From DATBFX01 sp036558305 (lineage in GTDB: Bacteria; Chloroflexota; Chloroflexia; Thermomicrobiales; UBA6265), in NCBI GenBank assembly GCA_036558305.1, contig DATBFX010000567.1, positions 1 to 26,514 on the forward strand: a stretch of 26,514 bases of DNA. The letters are read 5' to 3'. The notes below the pieces were generated by a model. That model was not told the DNA's origin. It was given only the letters and a program-made list of their open reading frames with translations, and searched no databases. The position numbers and the translations under genes are program-made. This document shows positions 8,254 through 15,661 of this stretch, piece by piece; position 1 is the stretch's first letter; every line of letters starts with the position of its first letter.

Positions 8254-10221
8254 ATGAGCAAAACGTTCCAGGACGAGGCGACGATCGCGGCGCTGCTCGA
8301 CGAGGATCGGACCTTCCCACCGCCGGACGATTTCGCGGCGCAGGCCAACGTCAAAGACCGCTCGATCTACGAGCGGGCCGAAGTCGACCTCGAAGGGTTC
8401 TGGGCCGACGAGGCGAGGAAACTCGACTGGTTCAAACCCTGGGACACGGTCCTGAAATGGGAGCCGCCGTTCGCCGAGTGGTTCGTCGGCGGCCAGATCA
8501 ACGTCTCGTACAACTGCCTCGACCGACACGTGAAGGAGGGTCGCGGCGACAAGGTCGCGTACTACTGGGAGGGTGAGCCGGGCGACAAACGAACGCTGAC
8601 CTACGCCGCTCTCCTCGACGAGGTGACGCGGTGCGCGAACGCGCTGAAGGAACTCGGGATCCGGCGGGGAGATCGGGTGGCGATCTACATGCCGATGATT
8701 CCGGAGTTGCCGATCGCGATGCTCGCCTGCACCCGGATCGGGGCGCCGCACACGGTGGTGTTCGGCGGCTTTTCGGCGGCGGCGCTGTCGGATCGGATCA
8801 ACGACGCCGAGGCCAAGTTGGTGATCACGGCCGACGGCGGGTTCCGGCGGGGCACAGCGGCGGGGTTGAAACCGCAAGTCGATACGGCGTTGCAATCGAC
8901 GTCGACGGTCGAGCACGTACTGATCGTGAAGCGGACCGGGCAAGAGGTGGCGATCGAAGCGGGGCGAGACGTCTGGTGGCACGACGTCGTCGGCCGGCAG
9001 GAGGCGAGTTGCGAACCGGAGCGGATGGAGAGCGAGGACATGCTCTACCTGCTCTACACGTCCGGGACGACGGCCAAACCGAAGGGGATCCTCCACACGA
9101 CGGCCGGGTACTTGGTCGGGGTGGCGACGACGCACAAGTACGTGTTCGACATCAAGGACGAGGACGTCTACTGGGCGGCGGCGGACGTGGGCTGGGTGAC
9201 CGGCCACTCGTACATCGTCTACGGGCCGCTGGCAAACGGGACGACGGGGGTGATGTACGAGGGGACGCCCGACTGTCCGGCCTGGGACCGGTGGTGGGAC
9301 ATCATCGAGCGGTACAAGGTCACGATTCTGTACACGGCGCCGACGGCGATCCGGGCGCACATGAAGCAGGGGCCGCAGCACGCGGAGAAGCACGATCTGT
9401 CCTCGCTGCGGTTGCTGGGGACGGTGGGCGAACCGATCAACCCCGAGGCGTGGATGTGGTACCACCGGCACATCGGGGGGGAGCGGTGCCCGATCGTCGA
9501 TACCTGGTGGCAGACGGAGACCGGGTCGATCATGATCACGCCGCTGCCGGGGGTGACGACGACGAAACCGGGTTCGGCGACGTTCCCCTTCCCCAGTGTC
9601 GACGCCGACGTGGTCGACGCCGACGGCAAGTCGCGACCGCTGGGTGCGGGCGGATACCTCGTGTTGAAAAAACCGTGGCCGGCGATGTTGCGCGGGATCT
9701 ACGGCGATCCGGAGCGGTACAAGGCGACGTATTGGAGCCGCTTCCCGGGCATGTATTTCCCCGGCGACGGGTGCAAGCGGGACGAAGAGGGGTACTACTG
9801 GCTGCTCGGGCGTGTCGACGACGTGATGAACGTCGCCGGGCACCGGTTGAGCACGACGGAGATCGAGAGCGCGTTGGTGAGTCACCCGAGCGTGGCCGAG
9901 GCGGCGGTGGTCGGGCAACCGGACAGCCTCACGGGGGAGGCAGTGTTCGCGTTCGTGATCCTGAAGGCGGGGACGGACGGGACGCCGGAACTCGGGCAGG
10001 AGTTGCGGCAGCACGTCGCGGTCAAGATCGGGCCGATCGCACGGCCGAAGTCGGTGATGTTCACGCCGGATCTGCCGAAGACGCGATCGGGAAAGATCAT
10101 GCGGCGGCTGCTACGCGACATCGCGACGGGACGCCAGTTGGGTGACACGACGACGTTGGCCGACGCGGGCGTGGTCGAGACGATTCGCGAGGCATCGAAG
10201 TCGGGACGGGAGGAAGAGTAG
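8254..10221 (+). CDS. acs: Acetyl-CoA synthetase (AMP-forming)
   Basis: 655 aa, the normal size of bacterial Acs, which makes acetyl-CoA from acetate, ATP and CoA through acetyl-AMP. ATG 8254 has GGAG at close spacing. The N-terminal ACAS domain ('DLEGFWADEARKLDWFKPWD') is followed by the phosphate-binding loop 'YTSGTTAKPKG' (268-278; usual form is TSGSTGKPKG, so a Gly is Ala here), 'DTWWQTETGSIM', 'GDGCKRDEEGYYWLLGRVDD', and 'TRSGKIMRR' with the catalytic Lys614 that is the usual acetylation target. The 'WWQTETG' tryptophan restricts the acyl pocket to short chains, which favours acetate over propionate. An Lrp-type regulator is upstream and a deacetylase-family gene is 3 kb away; control by reversible acetylation is plausible but not shown. 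Confidence 0.96.
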   Translation: MSKTFQDEATIAALLDEDRTFPPPDDFAAQANVKDRSIYERAEVDLEGFWADEARKLDWFKPWDTVLKWEPPFAEWFVGGQINVSYNCLDRHVKEGRGDKVAYYWEGEPGDKRTLTYAALLDEVTRCANALKELGIRRGDRVAIYMPMIPELPIAMLACTRIGAPHTVVFGGFSAAALSDRINDAEAKLVITADGGFRRGTAAGLKPQVDTALQSTSTVEHVLIVKRTGQEVAIEAGRDVWWHDVVGRQEASCEPERMESEDMLYLLYTSGTTAKPKGILHTTAGYLVGVATTHKYVFDIKDEDVYWAAADVGWVTGHSYIVYGPLANGTTGVMYEGTPDCPAWDRWWDIIERYKVTILYTAPTAIRAHMKQGPQHAEKHDLSSLRLLGTVGEPINPEAWMWYHRHIGGERCPIVDTWWQTETGSIMITPLPGVTTTKPGSATFPFPSVDADVVDADGKSRPLGAGGYLVLKKPWPAMLRGIYGDPERYKATYWSRFPGMYFPGDGCKRDEEGYYWLLGRVDDVMNVAGHRLSTTEIESALVSHPSVAEAAVVGQPDSLTGEAVFAFVILKAGTDGTPELGQELRQHVAVKIGPIARPKSVMFTPDLPKTRSGKIMRRLLRDIATGRQLGDTTTLADAGVVETIREASKSGREEE

Positions 10222-10493
10222 TCGAGCGGCGGCAGAGAGTGAATCCGGCCGGGGCCGGAGTTGCGATCTGCCGCGCCTCGCAAAACGGTGCAGAACAGAC
10301 AGCCGGTCCGCCCCTACGCACGACATGGCCCGTCGCCTCTGCGGTGCGCTGTAGATGGGGAGGGATCAGTGCCCTTCCGTTGGCCAACGGCCAATGACCG
10401 GTGGCGGCGTTCCCTGTTGTGATCCTGCGGGCCATTGCGGAGCGGGAAGCGCCCACGCCCGGTCGAAACCGCCGACGCGCGTCGATCGGCTCG
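10222..10493. other. Convergent intergenic region with hairpin and dispersed-repeat fragment
   Basis: Between the stops of acs and the ABC ATPase. An imperfect cruciform hairpin spans 10229-10274 (outer arms gcggcaga/tctgccgc, inner arms ccggcc/ggccgg) and may end acs transcription, though no T-run follows. The 17 bases at 10302-10318 are identical to part of the long inverted repeat at 25943-26020. A 12-bp palindrome, cgttggccaacg, lies near 10379-10390. Confidence 0.55.
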
Positions 10494-11393
10494 CTACGAT
10501 TCGGGAGCCGGCGGCGGGGCGGCCGCATCGCGAAGGACGGCGTTCGCGTCGGCCTTGAAGTCGCGCGCCGACTCGGCGAGTTTGGCGCCGGCGAGGCGAT
10601 CGGTGTGGGCGAATTCTTCGAGTTCGAGGCTGAGCTCCTCCAACTCTTCGCCGCCGGCCATCATCGCGACGACCTCTTCCCGGCTGATCTCCGACTTGGC
10701 GAAGGTGCCGGTGCTGCGACCTCGGTTGAGGAGGGTGAAGCGATCGCCGATGGGGTAGGCATGGTGGACGTTGTGGGTGATGAAGACGACGCCGAGACCG
10801 CGGGCGCGGGCCTGCGCGATGTAGCGAAGGACGACGCCCGCTTCCTTCACGCCAAGGGCGGCGGTCGGTTCGTCCAGGATCAGCACCTTGGCGCCAAAGT
10901 AGACGGCGCGGGCGATGGCGACCGACTGTCGCTCGCCGCCGGAGAGGGTGCCGACCGATTGCGTGGTATCGCGGACGAGGATCCCCATCTTGGCGAGTTC
11001 TTCTCGGGTGATGCGATCCGCGCGGGAGATGTCGAACCGCCGGAATGGTCCCCAGCCACGCTGCGGTTCCGAGCCGAGGAAGAAATTGCGGGCAATGCCC
11101 ATCAAGGGGATCATCGCCAGGTCTTGATAGACGGTGGCGATGCCGGCGTTGAGCGCGTCGCGAGGCGACGCGAACCGGACCTCGCGCCCCTCGACCGCGA
11201 AGCGGCCCTGATCGGGCGGATAGACACCCGAGATGATCTTGATGAGTGTGGACTTGCCGGCACCGTTGTCGCCGAGGAGGCACATGACCTCACCCGGAAT
11301 GACGCTCATCGACACGTGATTGAGCGCGATGACGCTGCCGAAGTATTTGGAGACGTTTTCGACCTCGATCAAGGGCGAAGGTTGGGCGCTCAT
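10494..11393 (-). CDS. Simple-sugar-type ABC transporter ATP-binding protein (single domain)
   Basis: 299 aa cytosolic ATPase that powers the adjacent permease. All ABC motifs are present: Walker A 'GDNGAGKST' (41-49), Q-loop Gln90, signature 'LSGGERQ' (150-156), Walker B 'VLILDEP' (170-176) and switch His207 in 'ITHN'. Carbohydrate uptake transporter 2 systems such as RbsA and XylG have two fused ABC domains; this one has only one, as in FrcA-type systems, so it must dimerise. After residue 247 an acidic Glu/Leu stretch and a Pro/Ala tail (about 50 residues) extend beyond the domain. The ATG overlaps the permease stop codon (ATGA), indicating translational coupling. Substrate probably a monosaccharide or polyol, by family. 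Confidence 0.93.
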   Translation of the reverse strand: MSAQPSPLIEVENVSKYFGSVIALNHVSMSVIPGEVMCLLGDNGAGKSTLIKIISGVYPPDQGRFAVEGREVRFASPRDALNAGIATVYQDLAMIPLMGIARNFFLGSEPQRGWGPFRRFDISRADRITREELAKMGILVRDTTQSVGTLSGGERQSVAIARAVYFGAKVLILDEPTAALGVKEAGVVLRYIAQARARGLGVVFITHNVHHAYPIGDRFTLLNRGRSTGTFAKSEISREEVVAMMAGGEELEELSLELEEFAHTDRLAGAKLAESARDFKADANAVLRDAAAPPPAPES

Positions 11394-12457
11394 CGTGCGC
11401 CTCCGAGGGCTCGACCGCGGACGAAGCGGTTGATGAGGACGGCGGCGAGGAGCATACCGCCGAGGAAGACCTGGAACCAGTCGGCATCGACGCCGGCGAA
11501 GACGATCCCCTGTTGGACCATCCCGTAGATGAGCGCGCCGAGGACGGCACCGATCGCGGTGCCGTAGCCGCCGGTCAGGAGCGTCCCGCCGATGACGACG
11601 GCGACGATCGCGTAGAACTCGCGGTACTGCCCGCGGAGCACGTCGGAACTTTGGAAGGTGATTGCTTGGATGACGGCGACGAGCCAGGCGCTGGCGGCCG
11701 TGCCCATGAAGAGAAGGATTTTGACCGGCTCAACCGGGACGCCGAGATTGCGCGAGGCCTGGGCGTTACCGCCGACACCGGTGATCCAGTTGCCGAAGGC
11801 GGTCCGCAAGAGGATCCAGGTCGCAAGAGCGGCGATGACCAGCCACCAGAGGATCGAGACGGAGAACGACGCGCCGGCGATCTCGATTTGACTGGCGAAG
11901 ACCTTGTGGGCCGCGTCGTAACCGTCGACCTTGGCCAGGCCGCCGAGTTGAGTCCGGCCGGTTTCGCGCCGGGTAAGACCGATCGTGGCACCGCGGATGA
12001 CGAAGAGCATGCCGAGGGTGACGATGAAAGAGGGGAGTCCGGTGCGATTGACGAAGAAACCGTTGAAGAAGCCGACGGCGAGGGCGAAGAGGAGGGAGAC
12101 GCCGATCGCCAGCCAGATGTTCCAGCCGTATTGAACGGCGAGGATGACGACGATCATGCCGCAGGCGCCGAGTGTCGAGCCGATCGAGAGGTCGAACTCG
12201 CCGCCGATCATCAGCAGGGCGACCGCCACGGCGAGGATGCCGAGTTCGGCCGAAACGGCGAGGTAGTTGGCGGCGCCGGCGGCGGAGAGGAAGCCGCGAT
12301 CACCGGCGACGATGGCAAAGAAGACCCAGACGACGATGGCACCGGAGATGGCGCCGGCTTCCGGCCGAAGCAGGAGGCGGCGGAACCAACTGGTCGAGGC
12401 AACCCGTTCGTCGAAGAGGCGCTTCCCGGTATCGGCAACTTCGCCGGTCGTGCTCAT
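11390..12457 (-). CDS. Simple-sugar-type ABC transporter permease
   Basis: 355 aa integral membrane protein of the BPD_transp_2 (RbsC/FrcC/AraH) family. The ATG at 12455-12457 has GAGG 7 nt upstream; the frame continues much further upstream but that part overlaps the binding-protein gene in another frame and is spurious. About 8-10 hydrophobic helices are visible, with family motifs 'GGEFDLSIGSTLGACGMI' and 'LPSFIVTLGMLFVIRGA' and 'VIGGTLLTGGYGTAIGAVLGALI'. It lies between the binding protein (upstream, 62 bp gap carrying a stem-loop) and the ATPase (4-bp overlap). Transports the ligand of the Tat-exported binding protein. Confidence 0.93.
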   Translation of the reverse strand: MSTTGEVADTGKRLFDERVASTSWFRRLLLRPEAGAISGAIVVWVFFAIVAGDRGFLSAAGAANYLAVSAELGILAVAVALLMIGGEFDLSIGSTLGACGMIVVILAVQYGWNIWLAIGVSLLFALAVGFFNGFFVNRTGLPSFIVTLGMLFVIRGATIGLTRRETGRTQLGGLAKVDGYDAAHKVFASQIEIAGASFSVSILWWLVIAALATWILLRTAFGNWITGVGGNAQASRNLGVPVEPVKILLFMGTAASAWLVAVIQAITFQSSDVLRGQYREFYAIVAVVIGGTLLTGGYGTAIGAVLGALIYGMVQQGIVFAGVDADWFQVFLGGMLLAAVLINRFVRGRALGGAR

Positions 12458-12476
12458 CACGTTCCTCAAAGCCGGT

Positions 12477-12510
12477 GGGGGCGAGGCGGCGCCGGCGCCG
12501 CCTCGCCCCC
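12477..12510 (-). promoter_or_regulatory. Intercistronic stem-loop between binding protein and permease
   Basis: A 34-nt perfect palindrome (15-bp arms 12477-12491 and 12496-12510, loop ccgg) fills the gap after the binding-protein stop. No T-run follows on the transcribed side, so it more likely blocks 3' exonucleases or partly attenuates transcription, giving more binding protein than permease, as known for other ABC operons. Confidence 0.75.
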
Positions 12511-12519
12511 GCGCGTGGG

Positions 12520-13530
12520 CTATCGGGTGCCGGCCGCGGCCAACTGGATGACGCGGGCGGCGTTGTCGGCGGTGACGAAGCCGGGTCCGGTCATGAGCAC
12601 GTCGTTGGCGATCGTGTTCAAGTTCGTGGCGTAGAGCGTGAGGAGGACGACCGGCAAGTAACCCTGGAGGTATTGCTGCTGGTCGATGGCGAAGAGCATT
12701 TCGCCGTTTTGGATCGCCTCGAGGACGTCCGGCGAGAGGTCGAAGGTGGCGAGTTTGATCGAATCGAGTTTGTTGGCCTGGCGCAAGGCGGCGAGGGCGG
12801 GGGTGGCGCCGGTCGGCCCGAGGGTGAGGACACCGTCGACCGTGGAATCCGAGGTGAAAGCGGCCTGGATGCGCTGTTGGGCACCGGTGGGGTCGTTGAG
12901 GTCGACGGCGACGATCGTCGATTTCGCGCCGGCCTTGGTGAGCGCATCGCCGAAACCCTTGCAGCGAAGATCGAGCGCCTGATTGCCGACTTCCTGGTTG
13001 ATGCAGAGCGCGTTCTTGACGCCGGCGGCGGCCATGCGGTCGCCGCCGCCCAACCCGGCCTCGTATTCGGTCTGACCGACGTGGGTGAGGGCACCGAGCC
13101 CCTTGGCGACGTCGCTGCCGGAGTTCATCGAGATCAGCGGGATGCCCGCGGCGACCGCCTTCTTGATCGAGTCGCCGAGCGCATCCGGATCCGGGATCGA
13201 GACGACCAGACCGCTCGGTTTGGTCGCGACGGCGGCGTCGATCAACTGGGACATCGCGACCATGTCGAAGGTGGTCGGCGCTTGATACTGGACGTCGACC
13301 CGCATGTCGGTGCCGGCCTGGGCGACGCCTTTTTGGACGACCGACCAGAAAGGATCGGAGGCCTGGCCGTGGGAGACGACGACGATGTGGATGTTGGATC
13401 GATCGTCGCTCTGGGCAAAGACCGGGGCGGCAAAACCGGTGCCGGCCATCGCGGCACCGGCCAAGGCGGTGGATTTGAGAAGGTTGCGGCGGTTGAGTGA
13501 CGAGAGGGGATTCGAGGACCGCTCTTCCAT
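12520..13530 (-). CDS. Tat-exported sugar-binding protein of ABC transporter (Peripla_BP_4)
   Basis: 336 aa. ATG 13528-13530 is chosen because AAGGAG lies 9 nt upstream. Residues 13-19 'NRRNLLK' with a following Ala/Gly hydrophobic stretch make a twin-arginine signal, with cleavage expected near FA-Q40, so the protein is exported folded. The mature part has the two-lobe periplasmic binding protein pattern of RbsB/FrcB relatives: 'NIHIVVVSHGQASDPFWSVVQKGV', 'DALGDSIKKAVAAGIPLISMNSG', 'GVLTLGPTGATPALAALRQ' and 'FAIDQQQYLQGYLPV'. It heads the transporter operon; a Gfo/Idh/MocA gene 560 bp upstream on the same strand suggests a sugar or cyclitol ligand, but the ligand cannot be read from sequence. 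Confidence 0.93.
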   Translation of the reverse strand: MEERSSNPLSSLNRRNLLKSTALAGAAMAGTGFAAPVFAQSDDRSNIHIVVVSHGQASDPFWSVVQKGVAQAGTDMRVDVQYQAPTTFDMVAMSQLIDAAVATKPSGLVVSIPDPDALGDSIKKAVAAGIPLISMNSGSDVAKGLGALTHVGQTEYEAGLGGGDRMAAAGVKNALCINQEVGNQALDLRCKGFGDALTKAGAKSTIVAVDLNDPTGAQQRIQAAFTSDSTVDGVLTLGPTGATPALAALRQANKLDSIKLATFDLSPDVLEAIQNGEMLFAIDQQQYLQGYLPVVLLTLYATNLNTIANDVLMTGPGFVTADNAARVIQLAAAGTR

Positions 13531-14091
13531 GATCGGCGACTCCTTCCGTAGCGCTGAATATGAGACGGGCACGGCGGTGTGCCGGTCGAATCGTCGACAC
13601 GGCAGGGTGTCGTTGACGTGCGTCGGCGCCGGGTCACCTCCTTTCGGCAGAGTTCAATGGGGCGAAAGATCGCGCAACGCGGGCGATCGGTCAAGCGAAA
13701 CATCGGCCCGCTCTCTGACAGGAAGTCGGTGGGGTTTCGGAAGGGAGCCGATGGCACGCCGTGGGTCGAGAGCAGGGGCAGAGGCAACGAAACCCAGTCG
13801 GGGCTCGCGGTGCCGCCCGCGCACTCAACCGACGACGCCCGGGGCGCACCCGCCCAAAAGGGTCTGAGAACGGGTACCGGTACGGACGGTTACGTAGGTG
13901 GGTTAGGAACCGACCGCCCAAGACCGCTGGCGGACTGACACAGTCGCAGCGGATGGACCATCATGAATGGCCCACCCGGCAGGTCTATGCCGCTAACGGC
14001 AGGTGGGAGATGCCTGGAGTCGGAACTCCGCGCCACCACCTCCTTTCGACGATCGTGTGGGGCGAAACGGTACCAGAGCCAGGCGAATCCG
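13531..14091. other. Control region upstream of the ABC operon
   Basis: 560 bp with no supported gene. It carries two copies of a promoter-plus-leader module (listed separately) and a small gtaccggtac palindrome at 13874-13883. A short GTG-started frame after the upstream module would end before 13889, but there is no proper start spacing, so I do not call it. Confidence 0.6.
13635..13694 (-). promoter_or_regulatory. Promoter and leader module, copy 2 (proximal to binding protein)
   Basis: On the minus strand TTGACC (13689-13694), a 17-bp spacer and GATCTT (13666-13671) lead into TTTCGCCCCA, 12 nt, then GAAAGGAGGTG (13635-13645). TTTCG and CGAAA can pair. A strong Shine-Dalgarno-like GGAGG lies just after the expected start of transcription, yet no start codon follows at a usable distance; the true gene start is about 105 nt on. 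Confidence 0.55.
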
Positions 14092-14095
14092 TCAC
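14037..14095 (-). promoter_or_regulatory. Promoter and leader module, copy 1 (distal)
   Basis: Same layout as copy 2: GTGACG (14090-14095, overlapping the oxidoreductase stop codon), a 17-bp spacer, TACCGT (14067-14072), then TTTCGCCCCA, 10 nt and GAAAGGAGGTG (14037-14047). Twenty-one bases of the leader are identical with copy 2 and the -10 ends at the same point relative to TTTCG. Confidence 0.5.
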
Positions 14096-15237
14096 GCCGG
14101 TTGAAGGGTGCCAACCCCGTAGAGACCGCGCTGGCGGACCCGGCTCGTGGCCGGGAGATCCAGCCGTGCGATCCCGGCGGCGCCGTGTTGGTAGACGGGA
14201 TCGTCGGGCGAGAGGGGCAACGAAACCTCCGTGCCAAGAGCGGCGGATTTGTAGGCGGCGACGACGGCTTCGAGGACGATGGCGCCGTCGCGACCGGTGG
14301 CGGCGGGTGGCGAGCCGGTGAGGATGGCATCGCGGAAACTCGCGATCGTCTGGAGGTGTCCGGGTCCCCAGTCGCGTTCGGGTTCGTACTGGCGCTCGCC
14401 GGAGCGGCCGTGGACGTGGACGGTGTCGGGTTTGACGAAGGGGTGGGTGCCGAACCCCTGGGGGACCATGATGGCGCGACCGGCGGTGCCCATCAATTCG
14501 GTGCCGCCGGGACCCTTGCCCCAGGCCATGTTGATCATCACCTGACCGCGGGGGAGGGTGTAGCGGACGAGGGCGTAGTCTTCGACGTCGGATTGGTCGT
14601 CGAGGCGGCGATCGACGAAGGCGCTGACGCTGGTGGGGAGATCGTCGAAGAACCACCAGCCGAGGTAGACGGCGTGGAGCATGTCCATGAGGACGCCGCC
14701 GCCGGCTTCGCGGACGTCGTGGCGCCAGCGGGGACGGTAGGCGGCGGCGCCTGGGCGGTCCTCGACGCTGAGGAAGTTGAGGGTAACGGTTTCGAGGTCC
14801 CCGATCTCGCCGCCGGCGACGATGTCTTTCAGCATCCGGTAGACGGGGACGAGGGTGTAGTTGTGGACGGTGGCGAGGACGACGCCGTTGCGTTCGGCGG
14901 CGGCGACCATCGCGTGGGCGGCGGCGGGGGTGATGGCGAGCGGTTTCTCGCAGAGGAGGTGCTTGCCGGCATCGGCGGCGGCAATGGCGATGTCGGGTCG
15001 GACGAGTTGGGGCGTGGCGACGACGAGGGCGTCGAGACCGGGGTCGGCGACGAGCGCGCGCCAATCGGTGTGGGTGGCGGCGGGATCGAGGTGGGCGAGG
15101 TCGGCGGCGGCGGCGAGGCGTTCGGGTGTGGGATCGGCGAGGGCGACGAGTTCGACGTCGGCGAGGGCGAGGGCGGCGGGGACGTGGGCATAGATCGAGA
15201 CGTTACCACAGCCGATGATGCCAAGACGGATGGGCAT
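14092..15237 (-). CDS. Gfo/Idh/MocA-family NAD(P)-dependent oxidoreductase
   Basis: 381 aa from the ATG at 15235-15237; a TTG 24 nt upstream is a weaker choice. N-terminal Rossmann fold with 'LGIIGCGNVS' (about 5-14), followed by the family's 'CEKPLA' (Lys98 is the catalytic-type lysine), 'TVHNYTLVPVYRMLKDI' and 'GGGVLMDMLHAVYL' (Asp185, His188, the usual substrate-side acid/base pair). Family members oxidise sugars, inositols or amino sugars, or act on bound nucleotide cofactors. It is cytosolic, with its own promoter at 15291-15319, and is followed on the same strand by the ABC importer, so it may process the imported compound. The exact substrate is not inferable. Ends in 'GVGTLQPA'. Confidence 0.92.
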   Translation of the reverse strand: MPIRLGIIGCGNVSIYAHVPAALALADVELVALADPTPERLAAAADLAHLDPAATHTDWRALVADPGLDALVVATPQLVRPDIAIAAADAGKHLLCEKPLAITPAAAHAMVAAAERNGVVLATVHNYTLVPVYRMLKDIVAGGEIGDLETVTLNFLSVEDRPGAAAYRPRWRHDVREAGGGVLMDMLHAVYLGWWFFDDLPTSVSAFVDRRLDDQSDVEDYALVRYTLPRGQVMINMAWGKGPGGTELMGTAGRAIMVPQGFGTHPFVKPDTVHVHGRSGERQYEPERDWGPGHLQTIASFRDAILTGSPPAATGRDGAIVLEAVVAAYKSAALGTEVSLPLSPDDPVYQHGAAGIARLDLPATSRVRQRGLYGVGTLQPA

Positions 15238-15290
15238 GGGCGATCCGTTTCTGACGAGCAACGGACAGATCCGGTTGTTGAGCGCTTCGT

Positions 15291-15319
15291 ACGCTAGCAG
15301 CGGTCGGAATCGGTGTCAA
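15291..15319 (-). promoter_or_regulatory. Promoter of the Gfo/Idh/MocA gene
   Basis: TTGACA (15314-15319) and TAGCGT (15291-15296), read on the minus strand, are spaced by 17 bp, about 55 bp upstream of the ATG. The -35 is a perfect consensus. Confidence 0.8.
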
Positions 15320-15545
15320 TGGCACGCAAACAATCGGGGACGTCGGGGGTCAGGGTCATTTCACCACCTCAGGTCTAGCGCCCCGCCGATGCCCGAGAGC
15401 CTGGGTAAAACCTGGCATCGGTTGACATTGCCGGCGCCGAAACTCGGGGCATCTCCAAGATCGCGGCGTTCGGGAGGCCCATCGAAGGCGAAAAACCGAT
15501 GCAAACCTGGGTGATGAAATGGCCCTGGTCGGGGGTTGCCGCGAG
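15320..15545. other. Intergenic sequence upstream of the tRNA-Asp promoter
   Basis: No gene is seen. It holds an imperfect inverted repeat, gatgcccgag near 15387 and ctcggggcatc near 15443, and a second TTGACA near 15421 that lacks a -10. Nothing else is recognised. Confidence 0.4.
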
Positions 15546-15574
15546 TTGACAGGTGAGAGGTGCCGTGGTAGATT
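15546..15574 (+). promoter_or_regulatory. Promoter of tRNA-Asp
   Basis: TTGACA (15546-15551), 17 bp, TAGATT (15569-15574). The mature tRNA starts 13 bp after the -10, so only a very short 5' leader is made. Confidence 0.85.
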
Positions 15575-15587
15575 CCCGGCTGGCTAC

Positions 15588-15661
15588 GGAGGCGTGGTGT
15601 AGTGGCCTAACATGCAGCCCTGTCAAGGCTGAGATCGCGGGTTCGAATCCCGTCGCTTCCG
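15588..15661 (+). tRNA. trnD: tRNA-Asp (GTC anticodon)
   Basis: The cloverleaf is complete. The 7-bp acceptor stem GGAGGCG/CGCTTCC has one G-T pair, the D arm contains AGTGGCCTAA, and the anticodon stem CAGCC/GGCTG has loop CTGTCAA, so the anticodon is GTC. The T arm is GCGGG-TTCGAAT-CCCGT and the discriminator is G. The 3' CCA is not encoded (CCG follows). A good promoter sits directly upstream, and a decayed recombinase gene runs into its 3' half from the other strand. Confidence 0.97.

Noticed and set aside
11390..13600. Permease as a 736-aa protein
   Set aside because: The upstream part of this frame overlaps the binding-protein gene out of frame; the ATG at 12457 has a ribosome site and starts a normal-length permease.
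13890..14330. 146-aa minus-strand ORF upstream of the binding protein
   Set aside because: It begins within the oxidoreductase gene in another frame and has no ribosome site or domain.
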